Source of the DNA: CAKSFT01 sp045544615
Lineage (GTDB): Bacteria; Bacillota; Clostridia; UBA1381
Reading direction: 5' to 3'
Assembly (NCBI GenBank): GCA_045544615.1
Contig: JAZPZI010000033.1
Span: 24,300 to 88,299 of the forward strand
DNA length: 64,000 bases
The translations under genes and the position numbers were made by a program. The notes below the pieces were generated by a model that worked only from the letters and a program-made list of their open reading frames with translations, was not told where the DNA came from and made no database searches. This document shows, piece by piece, positions 50,481-58,417 of the stretch. Every line of letters begins with the position of its first letter. Position 1 is the first letter of the stretch.

Positions 50481-51620
50481 TTATTTGTCAATTCTCGGAG
50501 GCCTTTTACCGAAGTACTGGTAAATGTTACATTTTAACATTCCGTTATAAATCTTGCGCTTTTTCGATGCAGTTTTCCCGAACGCCCGCTCGAAGTTTTC
50601 GTTTGACGTAATAATATAATATGACCAGTTGTCGAGCGAAGAAAAGCTTTTTCCCATCTCGGCGTAAACCTTCTCACTGTCCTCCTTGTCGCCGAGTCGC
50701 TCGCCGTAAGGCGGATTGCAGATAACCGTACCGTAAGAAAGCGAATTTTTAAAATCGGCAACTCCACCAACTGTCGGCACTACCGCATCGGCAACACCTG
50801 CGATTACTGCGTTCTCTCTTGCAATCTCAACTGTTTTGGCATCGATGTCGGAGGCAAAAATCTCAAGCGGTAGATTCTTTTTCAAATCCTCCGCCTCTTC
50901 CCTTGCTCGCCTCCAAAGGCTGTTGTCTATCTGCGAAAAGTTCTCCGCCATAAAGTTTCTGCCAAGTCCCGGCGCAAGATTACGCTTAATCATCGCCGCC
51001 TCAATCGGGATTGTTCCCGAGCCGCAAAGCGGGTCTGCAAGCGGATACTCATACTTCCAGTGGCTCATATACACCATTGCAGCAGCGATTGTCTCTTTTA
51101 GCGGCGCAAGATTTGATACCCTGCGATATCCACGCTTATGGAGTCCATCGCCCGAGGTGTCTATCATTAGCGTTACCCTGTCTTTGAAGACTGAAAACTG
51201 TATCTGATAGACCGCTCCTGTCTCCTCAAGCCACTCTGTTGAATATTTCTCTGAGAGTTTTTTTGCTATCGCCTTTTTTATAATAGCCTGGCAATCCCTC
51301 ACGCTTGCAAGGGTGGATTTTAAGCAAAACCCCTTTACAGGAAATGCCGAATCCTTCAGAATCCATCTTGACCAGTCACACGCACGAGTCCCCTCAAAGA
51401 GCTCGTCAAATGTAGTCGCCGTAAATTCTGCCACCTTGATAAGCACTCGCTCGCCTGTTCTTATCCAGAGATTTGCACGGCATACCGCCTCTGCATCCCC
51501 TAAAAAGGTAACTTTACCGTCCTCAACCGAGGTTGTCTCATAACCGAGACCTTTCAACTCACGGCTAACAAATGCCTCCATTCCGAATATCGTTGGAATT
51601 ATTATCTCAAACTTTTCCAT
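50481..51620 (-). CDS. THUMP-domain class I SAM-dependent RNA methyltransferase (RlmK/L, YpsC type)
   Basis: A 379-residue methyltransferase: N-terminal THUMP RNA-binding domain (residues about 45-150), then a Rossmann fold with DPLCGSGTIPIEAAMI (SAM binding), ASDIDAKTVEIARENA and the catalytic NPPYGERLG motif. It is like B. subtilis YpsC, predicted to make m2G in 23S rRNA. It overlaps the 3' end of rnr by 19 bp. Confidence 0.9.
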   Translation of the reverse strand: MEKFEIIIPTIFGMEAFVSRELKGLGYETTSVEDGKVTFLGDAEAVCRANLWIRTGERVLIKVAEFTATTFDELFEGTRACDWSRWILKDSAFPVKGFCLKSTLASVRDCQAIIKKAIAKKLSEKYSTEWLEETGAVYQIQFSVFKDRVTLMIDTSGDGLHKRGYRRVSNLAPLKETIAAAMVYMSHWKYEYPLADPLCGSGTIPIEAAMIKRNLAPGLGRNFMAENFSQIDNSLWRRAREEAEDLKKNLPLEIFASDIDAKTVEIARENAVIAGVADAVVPTVGGVADFKNSLSYGTVICNPPYGERLGDKEDSEKVYAEMGKSFSSLDNWSYYIITSNENFERAFGKTASKKRKIYNGMLKCNIYQYFGKRPPRIDK

Positions 51621-53824
51621 ATCTTCTTCCCTTTTTTTCTTCCTCCACCTTTTCGGCTCTTTCTTCTTGAGCCTTCATCATCCGGGTGTCTCGTCTTCTT
51701 TGCAAATCGTCTTACATCAGAGAAGCTCGCATCTGCTGTGAGAAAATCAATACTCCCCGACATAATATCGCACTTTGCAACCAAAACCTCTAAATCATCG
51801 CCGATTTTGTAGCTTTTACCGTGACGCTCACCGATAACCATTCGCTTGTCTTCGTCATAGACATAATAATCGTCGTGCATATTCTCAAGCCTCAATAGTC
51901 CCTCAGCGGTATTTTCAAGCTCAACGAAAATCCCGAACTTGGTAACGCCCGAAACCTTTCCTGTGAATACATCGCCCAAAAATTTGCTCATATACCTTGC
52001 CTTCATAATATCGTCAACATCACGCTCACAAAGCTCGGCGGTACGCTCGGTTTTGCTCGAATGCTTCGACACCTCGCCGACAAGACCTGCAAACTCTGAT
52101 AAATCCTTGCCGTCTAAAAAGACTTTTAATATTCTGTGTATCATAAGGTCGGGGTATCGCCTGATAGGCGATGTAAAATGACAGTAGTATTTTGCCGAGA
52201 GCCCGAAATGCCCGAGGTTTTCCGCACGGTATTCCGCCTTCATCAATGAGCGGAGCATATATCTTGAAATCATCTCTTCTTCCGGACGGCCCTTGATTTT
52301 TTCTAAAATCGCCTGGAACGCCTTGGGGTGAATTCCCTCGTCTTTGTCAATTCTTCCACGAAATCCCAGACCAAAGTTTAAGATAAATCTCGAAAAACTC
52401 TCAAGCTTCTCGCTGTCGGGCGATTCGTGCACACGATATACAAATGGAAGCTCTGACCAGAAAGCATACTCTGCCACCGTCTCGTTCGCAACAAGCATAA
52501 ACTCCTCTATCATCTTGTGCGAAACCCTGCGCTCTTCCTTTATAATATCCTCCGGTTCACCGTCCTGGGCTACTGTGATTTTTGCTTCGGGGAAATCAAA
52601 GTTGATACTTCCACGCTCATCACGCTTTTTATTCAGAATCCCGGCAAGCTTTTGCATAGTTTTAAGAGTCGGCAAAAGTGCCTTGTATTTTTCGCACAGC
52701 TCGCTATCGCCTTCTAAAATGTCTGCAACGTCATTGTATGTCATTCGGTATGATGAATTTATAACCGACTTGAAAAGCTCATTTTGTACCACCGCACCCG
52801 ATTGGTCAATCTCCATTATAACCGAGAGTGTGTAGCGGTCTACATTCGGGTTCAGGCTGCATATTCCGTTTGATAGCTCGACCGGGAGCATAGGAATCAC
52901 TCTGTCGGCAAGATACACGCTCGTGCCTCTTGATAGTGCCTCATTGTCTAACGCCATGCCCGGTCTTACATAATGAGTAACATCTGCAATATGCACACCG
53001 AGCCTGTAATTCCCGTTTGCTAACACCTCAACCGATACCGCATCGTCAAAATCCCTGGCATCGTCGCCGTCGATTGTAAAAATCAGCTCATCCCGCAAAT
53101 CCCGTCTGGAACCGATATCTGTAACCGCATCAGGGACATTCTGAACCGCTGCCAGTGTTGCATCGTCAAATTCGGTCTTTATCCCGTGGCGGATAACCGT
53201 TGCATCGATACAGCTTTTAAGCTCATCGGCTCTGCCAAGGTTCTCTACAATCTCGCAAAGTATATCGCCACTTATGCGATACTCCTCAATTTTAAGAGAA
53301 ACTCTGTCACCAATGCTTGCCTTGTCCGACATTCTTGCTATGATTTTTGCAAAAATCCCGTCATTGTCGGGCTTTACAAGAAATGTTCTGCCGTTTTCCT
53401 TTCGTATAACACCCGTTATAATTTTGTTCCCGCGCTCGATTACAGATACAACTCTGCCCTCACGCATACGGTTTTTGTCTTTCTTTTCGAAAAACTCGGC
53501 ACTCACCAGGTCGCCGTCGATTGCATTTTTGAATGAGTCACTTCCTATAAATATATCACCGCCACCGTCGGTTGCCTCGACAAACCCAAAATGCCCACGG
53601 GCATTACAACGAAGTATGCCTGCAATCCGGTTTTTAGGTGCGGCCAGAATCCGTCTTCCCTTTGCAAGAACAATTTTCCCTTCTCTTTCGAGTTCGGAAA
53701 TCATCCCGGAAAACTCGTCATAATCTTCTTTTGGCACACAAAGCACTGCCCCAAGCTCTGAGAGGGTCAGCGGTATATATTCGTCACTTTTTAAATATTC
53801 AATAATCCGTTCTTTTCTATCCAT
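51602..53824 (-). CDS. rnr: Ribonuclease R
   Basis: A 740-residue 3'-5' exoribonuclease: N-terminal winged helix, two cold-shock domains (GHFGFVEATDGGGDIFI), the RNB catalytic domain (TIDGDDARDFDDAVSVE with the metal-binding aspartates), and an S1 domain (FTGKVSGVTKFGIFVEL) with a basic tail (KSRKGGGRKKGKK). ATG 53824 has GGAG upstream; an ATG four codons earlier is weaker. Confidence 0.97.
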   Translation of the reverse strand: MDRKERIIEYLKSDEYIPLTLSELGAVLCVPKEDYDEFSGMISELEREGKIVLAKGRRILAAPKNRIAGILRCNARGHFGFVEATDGGGDIFIGSDSFKNAIDGDLVSAEFFEKKDKNRMREGRVVSVIERGNKIITGVIRKENGRTFLVKPDNDGIFAKIIARMSDKASIGDRVSLKIEEYRISGDILCEIVENLGRADELKSCIDATVIRHGIKTEFDDATLAAVQNVPDAVTDIGSRRDLRDELIFTIDGDDARDFDDAVSVEVLANGNYRLGVHIADVTHYVRPGMALDNEALSRGTSVYLADRVIPMLPVELSNGICSLNPNVDRYTLSVIMEIDQSGAVVQNELFKSVINSSYRMTYNDVADILEGDSELCEKYKALLPTLKTMQKLAGILNKKRDERGSINFDFPEAKITVAQDGEPEDIIKEERRVSHKMIEEFMLVANETVAEYAFWSELPFVYRVHESPDSEKLESFSRFILNFGLGFRGRIDKDEGIHPKAFQAILEKIKGRPEEEMISRYMLRSLMKAEYRAENLGHFGLSAKYYCHFTSPIRRYPDLMIHRILKVFLDGKDLSEFAGLVGEVSKHSSKTERTAELCERDVDDIMKARYMSKFLGDVFTGKVSGVTKFGIFVELENTAEGLLRLENMHDDYYVYDEDKRMVIGERHGKSYKIGDDLEVLVAKCDIMSGSIDFLTADASFSDVRRFAKKTRHPDDEGSRRKSRKGGGRKKGKKIWKSLR

Positions 53825-53852
53825 AGTTATCTCCATTTTATATGCTTTCTTT

Positions 53853-53881
53853 ATTTTATACCATTTCGGATTTTTTTACAA
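53853..53881 (-). promoter_or_regulatory. Promoter for rnr
   Basis: Minus strand: TTGTAA (53876-53881), 17-bp spacer, TAAAAT (53853-53858). Confidence 0.6.
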
Positions 53882-53934
53882 TCCTTTTTGTGATTTATTT
53901 TTCCCCTAATATTATTTAAAAAATCAAAAATCTA

Positions 53935-53963
53935 TTGACACCTCGTTTTTTTTGTGTTAAAAT
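53935..53963 (+). promoter_or_regulatory. Promoter for tRNA-Leu
   Basis: TTGACA (53935-53940), 17-bp spacer, TAAAAT (53958-53963), 18 bp before the tRNA. Confidence 0.85.
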
Positions 53964-53981
53964 GGTAAAAGTTCAAAACTT

Positions 53982-54069
53982 GCTCAAGTGGCGGAATTGG
54001 CAGACGCCCAGGACTTAAAATCCTGTGGGAGTTTTTCCCGTGCCGGTTCGACCCCGGCCTTGAGCACCA
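53982..54069 (+). tRNA. tRNA-Leu (anticodon TAA)
   Basis: Acceptor GCTCAAG/CTTGAGC, anticodon loop CTTAAAA (TAA), long variable arm (GGGAGTTTTTCCC) typical of class II tRNA-Leu, T-arm with GGTTCGACCCC, discriminator A and encoded CCA. Confidence 0.96.
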
Positions 54070-54098
54070 AAAAAGCACTTCCTCGGAAGTGCTTTTTT
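54069..54098 (+). terminator. tRNA-Leu terminator
   Basis: AAAAAAGCACTTCC / GGAAGTGCTTTTTT perfect stem with a 2-base loop. Confidence 0.93.
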
Positions 54099-54101
54099 CA
54101 A

Positions 54102-54197
54102 TGAATTGCCTGACGGCACGAATTGAAATCGGTGATTTCGTGAATTGAGCCTTACGGCTCATGAATTGCACCTATCGGTGCATTTAAGGGCAATTCA
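54102..54197 (+). repeat. Hairpin array B: four different hairpins between NNGAATT linkers, with terminal inverted repeat
   Basis: Hairpins GCC-TGAC-GGC, GAAATC-GGT-GATTTC, GAGCC-TTAC-GGCTC and GCACC-TATC-GGTGC, each preceded by a linker ending GAATT (TGAATT, ACGAATT, GTGAATT, ATGAATT). The whole 96-bp block is bounded by TGAATTGCC and its inverse GGCAATTCA, giving it defined ends. It starts 4 bp after the tRNA-Leu terminator. Confidence 0.85.
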
Positions 54198-54228
54198 ACA
54201 CTTCTGTCAAATATAGTGCTTCCCCTCC

Positions 54229-54287
54229 AAAACTTGTCTTTTTTTCAACCCGAAAACTGTTCTATGTCCCCTTTTCGGACAAGTTTT
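54229..54287. repeat. Bipartite inverted repeat
   Basis: AAAACTTGTC (54229-54238) pairs with GACAAGTTTT (54278-54287), and inside it CCGAAAA pairs with TTTTCGG. It could form a large imperfect hairpin, but no gene or T-run is attached. Confidence 0.55.
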
Positions 54288-54311
54288 ACAGCATTATGTA
54301 AACTCCAATTT

Positions 54312-54440
54312 TGTGGATGAAATTTAAAAGTTATCCACGCTTATGGCTTTTTGAGCAAGGTTTTCGCCTGAAATCGTGCTTTTTTTACTAAAAATTCGTG
54401 GATAAGTTGATGGATAATGTGGATAAATTTATTTGGATAA
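54312..54440 (+). other. Cluster of DnaA-box-like sites
   Basis: A perfect TGTGGATAA (54418-54426, the complement of TTATCCACA) together with one-mismatch sites at 54312-54320 (TGTGGATGA), 54331-54339 (TTATCCACG, opposite strand), 54397-54405 (CGTGGATAA) and 54432-54440 (TTTGGATAA), and a weaker one at 54409-54417. The stretch is AT-rich and has no gene. No dnaA, dnaN or rpmH lies in the window, so this may be a DnaA-titrating or reactivating site, or an origin separated from dnaA. Confidence 0.55.
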
Positions 54441-54487
54441 TTTATAGGTAAACCAATTTATGTTAAGTTGGACAATATTTTTTAAGC

Positions 54488-54527
54488 AAAAAAGGAAATA
54501 TCAACCACAGGTTGATATTTCTTTTTT
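54488..54527. terminator. Bidirectional terminator
   Basis: GAAATATCAACC / GGTTGATATTTC stem, 3-base loop, flanked by A and T runs; it serves the minus-strand glycosidase gene. Confidence 0.88.
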
Positions 54528-54528
54528 A

Positions 54529-56118
54529 TCAATAGATATTTACGCCGTTTGTAACATCGTACCACTTAAAGCTGTGAACCTTGCCGTCTACGAGATACTC
54601 TCTCGGACAGTTGTTGTCAAACCAGTCAAGCGGCTCCATCTCTGTACCCTTATCGGCAATCTTGAATCCAGCTGCAAGACGCTTCTTATCAGCATCAGAG
54701 AGCATTCCCGGAGTGATAGAAATGAAAAGGCTTGTTCCCGAAATAGCACACGCCTCGAAGAATCTTATATTCATCTCGGTCGGTACCTTATCGGTAATTG
54801 CTGCACAGTCAGGGTCGGTAATAAAGAAGTTATTGTTCTGTGGCAAACGGAAAGCAAGCGAGTTTACGCCCATCTTTCTTGTTGTATTCCATTGTCCACC
54901 GCTTGTGTCGAGTCCACTTCTCTGAATCTGGTGGATTCCTGCTGCCAGGTGGTTATATGTATTACAACCCATAATCACAGTGTCACCCGCTGCGTCCTGT
55001 ACGGTATGATAAAGCTTTTTAATAATCTCTGCATTTGTAACGCTTGTGTCATCAAACTGCCAGTCTGAATCTGTAATTCTTGGTTCTAAGTAGATGTTGT
55101 CATAGATATCCGCAGTCAACATATCCGGTGCTGTAAAGTCATACTTTATCATCTTATATCCGCAGTTTGCCATACGTGATATGAGATTTTTAACATATTC
55201 CAAAACTTCATCCTTTGACGGGTCAAGGAATAAGCCGCCATTTGCACCAAGACCTCTTGGATGATAAAGATTTTCACTAAACTTTTCCTTTGTCAATAGC
55301 GGTCTTACCCATATACCAGGCTCACAACCCATATCCGACATCTTTTGAGCAAGCTCACCCATATCGCAGAACTTTTCGTTCGGCACAAACGGACCACCAT
55401 TATAGTGTTCATCTGTTTTCTGCCAACCGTCATCAATCAGCATATACGGTCTGTAGTTTGTATCAGCACAAAGCTCTGCAGCAAGTGCAGTATCAACCAA
55501 AACGCTCTCCTTGGTAATTTTGCCGTAAGCATAGTACCAGTTATTCAAGCCGAAAATCGGACGCTTCGGAAGATTTGGCTTATCACACATAACCTTACAG
55601 AAAGCCTGACATGCCTTAAATGCACTCTCGCCCTCTTTTCCCTCACGCTCAACAACAGTTGCTGCAAGGAGCGGTTTTTTAATCATTACGCCGTTTCCGC
55701 CGTTTCTTACATCCAATGTAAGAGAAATACCTTCCTGGTCAATTTGCCAGAAGCAGAAGCTGTTCGGGCCCGTCTTTACGCCATAGCCGTGTGTGACCTG
55801 TCCGTCAAAGCACTGAATATACCATGCCCAATGTTTTTCTGGCACAACCGGCATCCATGCCATATCGCCGAACTCAACGCCCGGTGCATCGCCCAATACC
55901 CTTTTTATATCAGCAAAATCGTCATTCCATCTTACTCTTATTCTCTTTGTAGGGATTCTTGTTTCTGCCAAAACTACCTCCAAAGCATTTTCGCAAACCT
56001 TGAATTCCACTTCGCAAGCATCGGTCGAGAATTTGCCCTCTGACTTTTGAGCCACTTTCCAGCCGTCAGCTGTCTGAATCTCTACAAATGCCGGAATTCT
56101 GACGATTGATCTAAACAT
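54529..56118 (-). CDS. Alpha-galactosidase-like glycoside hydrolase (GH36-type melibiase)
   Basis: A 529-residue cytoplasmic enzyme with an N-terminal beta domain (to about residue 160) and a TIM barrel: FGLNNWYYAYG, YMLIDDGWQ, then the KYDFTAPD motif whose Asp is the expected nucleophile of clan GH-D, and a C-terminal ITPGMLSDADKK segment. Retaining alpha-galactosidase or alpha-N-acetylgalactosaminidase activity is inferred from clan. No signal peptide, so substrates must be imported. It is transcribed alone. Confidence 0.8.
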   Translation of the reverse strand: MFRSIVRIPAFVEIQTADGWKVAQKSEGKFSTDACEVEFKVCENALEVVLAETRIPTKRIRVRWNDDFADIKRVLGDAPGVEFGDMAWMPVVPEKHWAWYIQCFDGQVTHGYGVKTGPNSFCFWQIDQEGISLTLDVRNGGNGVMIKKPLLAATVVEREGKEGESAFKACQAFCKVMCDKPNLPKRPIFGLNNWYYAYGKITKESVLVDTALAAELCADTNYRPYMLIDDGWQKTDEHYNGGPFVPNEKFCDMGELAQKMSDMGCEPGIWVRPLLTKEKFSENLYHPRGLGANGGLFLDPSKDEVLEYVKNLISRMANCGYKMIKYDFTAPDMLTADIYDNIYLEPRITDSDWQFDDTSVTNAEIIKKLYHTVQDAAGDTVIMGCNTYNHLAAGIHQIQRSGLDTSGGQWNTTRKMGVNSLAFRLPQNNNFFITDPDCAAITDKVPTEMNIRFFEACAISGTSLFISITPGMLSDADKKRLAAGFKIADKGTEMEPLDWFDNNCPREYLVDGKVHSFKWYDVTNGVNIY

Positions 56119-56178
56119 ACCAAACCCCTCTTTTCTTTCCTTGATGTTGTCTTGGATTTTATTTCCTTGATTAAATTT

Positions 56179-56207
56179 ATTATAACATGAATACCTTTTT
56201 ATTTCAA
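56179..56207 (-). promoter_or_regulatory. Promoter for the GH36-like gene
   Basis: Minus strand: TTGAAA (56202-56207), 17-bp spacer, TATAAT (56179-56184). Confidence 0.75.
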
Positions 56208-56215
56208 TAAAAAAA

Positions 56216-56247
56216 ACAAAAAAGAGGAAAATATTTTCCTCTTTTTA
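56216..56247 (-). terminator. Antiporter gene terminator
   Basis: AAAAAGAGGAAAAT / ATTTTCCTCTTTTT near-perfect palindrome just after the antiporter stop. Confidence 0.85.
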
Positions 56248-56250
56248 AAG

Positions 56251-57552
56251 TTATTTATTATACTTATTCTTTGCTTCTTCGAGCTTTGTCTGACGACGGT
56301 TCTTAACATGATGCGGAATAGGCTTGATATCACCTGCAGCCTGCAATGCCATTCTTGTGAATATCGGTCCGAACAGCTCGTAAATCAATACCGCAAAAAG
56401 TGTGATGTTTCTTATAAGTGCTCCCTGACCATCCGGCAGCTGCATTGCTGTTGCACACATTCCAAGTGCAACACCCGCCTGCGGTAAAAGTGTGATACCA
56501 AGGTATTTGCATATTGACGGCTCGCACTTTGTTGCCTTTGCACTTGCATATGTTCCGAAATACTTACCAAGTGAACGGAATATGATGTATACAATTCCGA
56601 TAACCACAATCGCCCATTCTGTAAATACGCTGAGTTCCAACTCTGCACCGCTTATCACGAAGAAAAGTGCAAAAAGCGGCGATGTCCACTTATCCGATGC
56701 CGCCATGAGATCATGCGAAAGCGAACAGATGTTACAGAACACTGTTCCGAGCATCATACACACAAGAAGTGACGAAAAACTCACATGAACAGGTCCAATA
56801 TGGAAATCGAGCATCGAAAGCGATACTGTCAAAAAGACGAATGCTATTGTAAGGTTCAATCGGTTTGTGTTTGAGTTGAAAAGCTTTTCTAACTGTGTCA
56901 GAATCCAACCCATTACCGCACCGAGTGTGAGCGAGCATACAATCTCAACAAGCGGATTTACAATTATAGAGAACATATCAACCGCACCCGAGGTGAGTGT
57001 TTTTGCAATACCGAAAGATACCGCAAACACGATAAGACCAACCGCATCATCCAATGCAACAATCGGAAGCAAAAGTCTTGTAAGCGGGCCGTCTGCCTTA
57101 TACTGACGTACAACCATCAATGTTGCAGCAGGTGCTGTTGCTGTTGCGATTGCACCGAGTGTAATCAACTGCGGAACGGTAAGCTTGTCGAGCATTATCA
57201 GATGAATTCCCAAAAGTGCCAAGTCAACAAACAAGGTTGCGACCAATGCCTGGAAGATACCGATTACCAGGGCTTGCTTTCCTGTTTTTTTGAGTTCATC
57301 GAGTCTGAACTCGTTACCTATCGAGAATGCAATAAATCCGAGTGCCACCTCCGAAATCAACGAAAGCTTTGAAACCGCATCGGCTGTTGTAAAACCAATA
57401 CCCTCAAATCCCAGTGCACCTACACAGTACGGGCCGATTAAAACACCCGCAATCAGGTATGCCGTAACCGACGGAAGTTTCAACGGTTTAAACGCTCTTG
57501 TCATTATAAGTCCAGCCAAAAGGGCAATAGACACCGATAATAATGTATTCAT
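56251..57552 (-). CDS. Cation:proton antiporter (CPA2/Kef-type)
   Basis: A 433-residue membrane protein with about twelve helices: GLIMTRAFKPLKLPSVTAYLIAGVLIGPY, then LGFIAFSIGNEFRLDELKKTGKQALVIG, and the ion-binding DD-type motif VALDDAVGLIVFAVSFG typical of Kef/CPA2 exchangers. No C-terminal TrkA-N domain is present; a basic tail ends it. Na+ or K+ specificity cannot be told. Its leader holds a hairpin at 57596-57618. Confidence 0.88.
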   Translation of the reverse strand: MNTLLSVSIALLAGLIMTRAFKPLKLPSVTAYLIAGVLIGPYCVGALGFEGIGFTTADAVSKLSLISEVALGFIAFSIGNEFRLDELKKTGKQALVIGIFQALVATLFVDLALLGIHLIMLDKLTVPQLITLGAIATATAPAATLMVVRQYKADGPLTRLLLPIVALDDAVGLIVFAVSFGIAKTLTSGAVDMFSIIVNPLVEIVCSLTLGAVMGWILTQLEKLFNSNTNRLNLTIAFVFLTVSLSMLDFHIGPVHVSFSSLLVCMMLGTVFCNICSLSHDLMAASDKWTSPLFALFFVISGAELELSVFTEWAIVVIGIVYIIFRSLGKYFGTYASAKATKCEPSICKYLGITLLPQAGVALGMCATAMQLPDGQGALIRNITLFAVLIYELFGPIFTRMALQAAGDIKPIPHHVKNRRQTKLEEAKNKYNK

Positions 57553-57595
57553 CTTTGTTTCTCCTTAATGTACCGTAAATTTTCGCATTAAAATC

Positions 57596-57618
57596 CCCTG
57601 CACATATTTAGTGCAGGG
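57596..57618 (-). other. Hairpin in the antiporter leader
   Basis: CCCTGCAC / GTGCAGGG perfect 8-bp stem with a 7-base loop, followed on the minus strand by GATTTTAA. It may be a weak attenuator. No ydaO (c-di-AMP) or other riboswitch core is visible in this short leader. Confidence 0.45.
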
Positions 57619-57659
57619 AGATTCATTCAGTTCTTTCATTTTTTAACCGAACACACAAA

Positions 57660-57688
57660 ATTATAACAAAAAAGTCATATCAAGTCAA
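57660..57688 (-). promoter_or_regulatory. Promoter for the antiporter gene
   Basis: Minus strand: TTGACT (57683-57688), 17-bp spacer, TATAAT (57660-57665). Confidence 0.8.
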
Positions 57689-57706
57689 GGCTTTTTTGAA
57701 AATAAT

Positions 57707-58417
57707 TTATCCTTGTAAAATCTGCTCCAGCTCTTGCATTTTCGCAGCATCAGGCTCGTTAATATCGCCAAACGGAAACTCGATTCCAAGGTTTTCATAC
57801 TTGGTCTTGCAAAGCTTTTTAAATGGCAACAACTCCACCTTGTCAATGCACGAATGCTCATCACAGATTTTCTTCAGATTCCGGATATTATCAGCGTTAT
57901 CATTGATGCCCGGGATTATAACCTGTCTTACTGTTGTCGGTATGTTTTTATCGTTAAGGTATCCAAGAAAATTTAAAACTGGTCCCATTCGGCAACCGAC
58001 ATACTTTTGGTAATCTTCATCGTTGGTATACTTTATATCAAGCAACACCCTGTCGGTTTCCGCAATCAAGGCTTTGACTTCATCATTTAAGATACATCCC
58101 GATGTGTCAAGGCAGGTGTTTATTCCCTCAGCATGAGAGAGCCTGAAAACCTCTGCCACAAACTCCGCCTGCAAAATTGGTTCTCCGCCCGATACCGTTA
58201 TCCCGCCATCTCGACCGAAATATTCTCTGTAGCGAAGTGCTTTTTTTATAATCTCATCAGGGTTATATTCTTTTCCTTCACCAATCCCCCAGGTGTCGGG
58301 GTTATGGCAACATCCGCACCTCAAAGGACATCCTTGCATAAATACCACAAACCGTATCCCGGGTCCGTCAACCGCACCAAGGCTCTGAATAGAGTTTATA
58401 TAGCCCTTACTCATCAT
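57707..58417 (-). CDS. pflA: Pyruvate formate-lyase activating enzyme
   Basis: A 236-residue radical-SAM enzyme: NSIQSLGAVDGPGIRFVVFMQGCPLRCGCCHNPDTW holds the cluster motif C-x3-C-x2-C, followed by GGITVSGGEPILQ. It abstracts hydrogen from Gly720 of PflB. Two ATGs in tandem (58417, 58414) overlap the pflB stop, so it is translationally coupled. Confidence 0.96.
   Translation of the reverse strand: MMSKGYINSIQSLGAVDGPGIRFVVFMQGCPLRCGCCHNPDTWGIGEGKEYNPDEIIKKALRYREYFGRDGGITVSGGEPILQAEFVAEVFRLSHAEGINTCLDTSGCILNDEVKALIAETDRVLLDIKYTNDEDYQKYVGCRMGPVLNFLGYLNDKNIPTTVRQVIIPGINDNADNIRNLKKICDEHSCIDKVELLPFKKLCKTKYENLGIEFPFGDINEPDAAKMQELEQILQG

Noticed and set aside
54198..54528. Chromosomal replication origin stated as a firm call
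   Set aside because: Only DnaA-like boxes are visible; dnaA, dnaN and rpmH are absent and skew cannot be computed here.
57566..57640. 24-codon leader frame before the antiporter gene
   Set aside because: It has no ribosome binding site and overlaps the leader hairpin.
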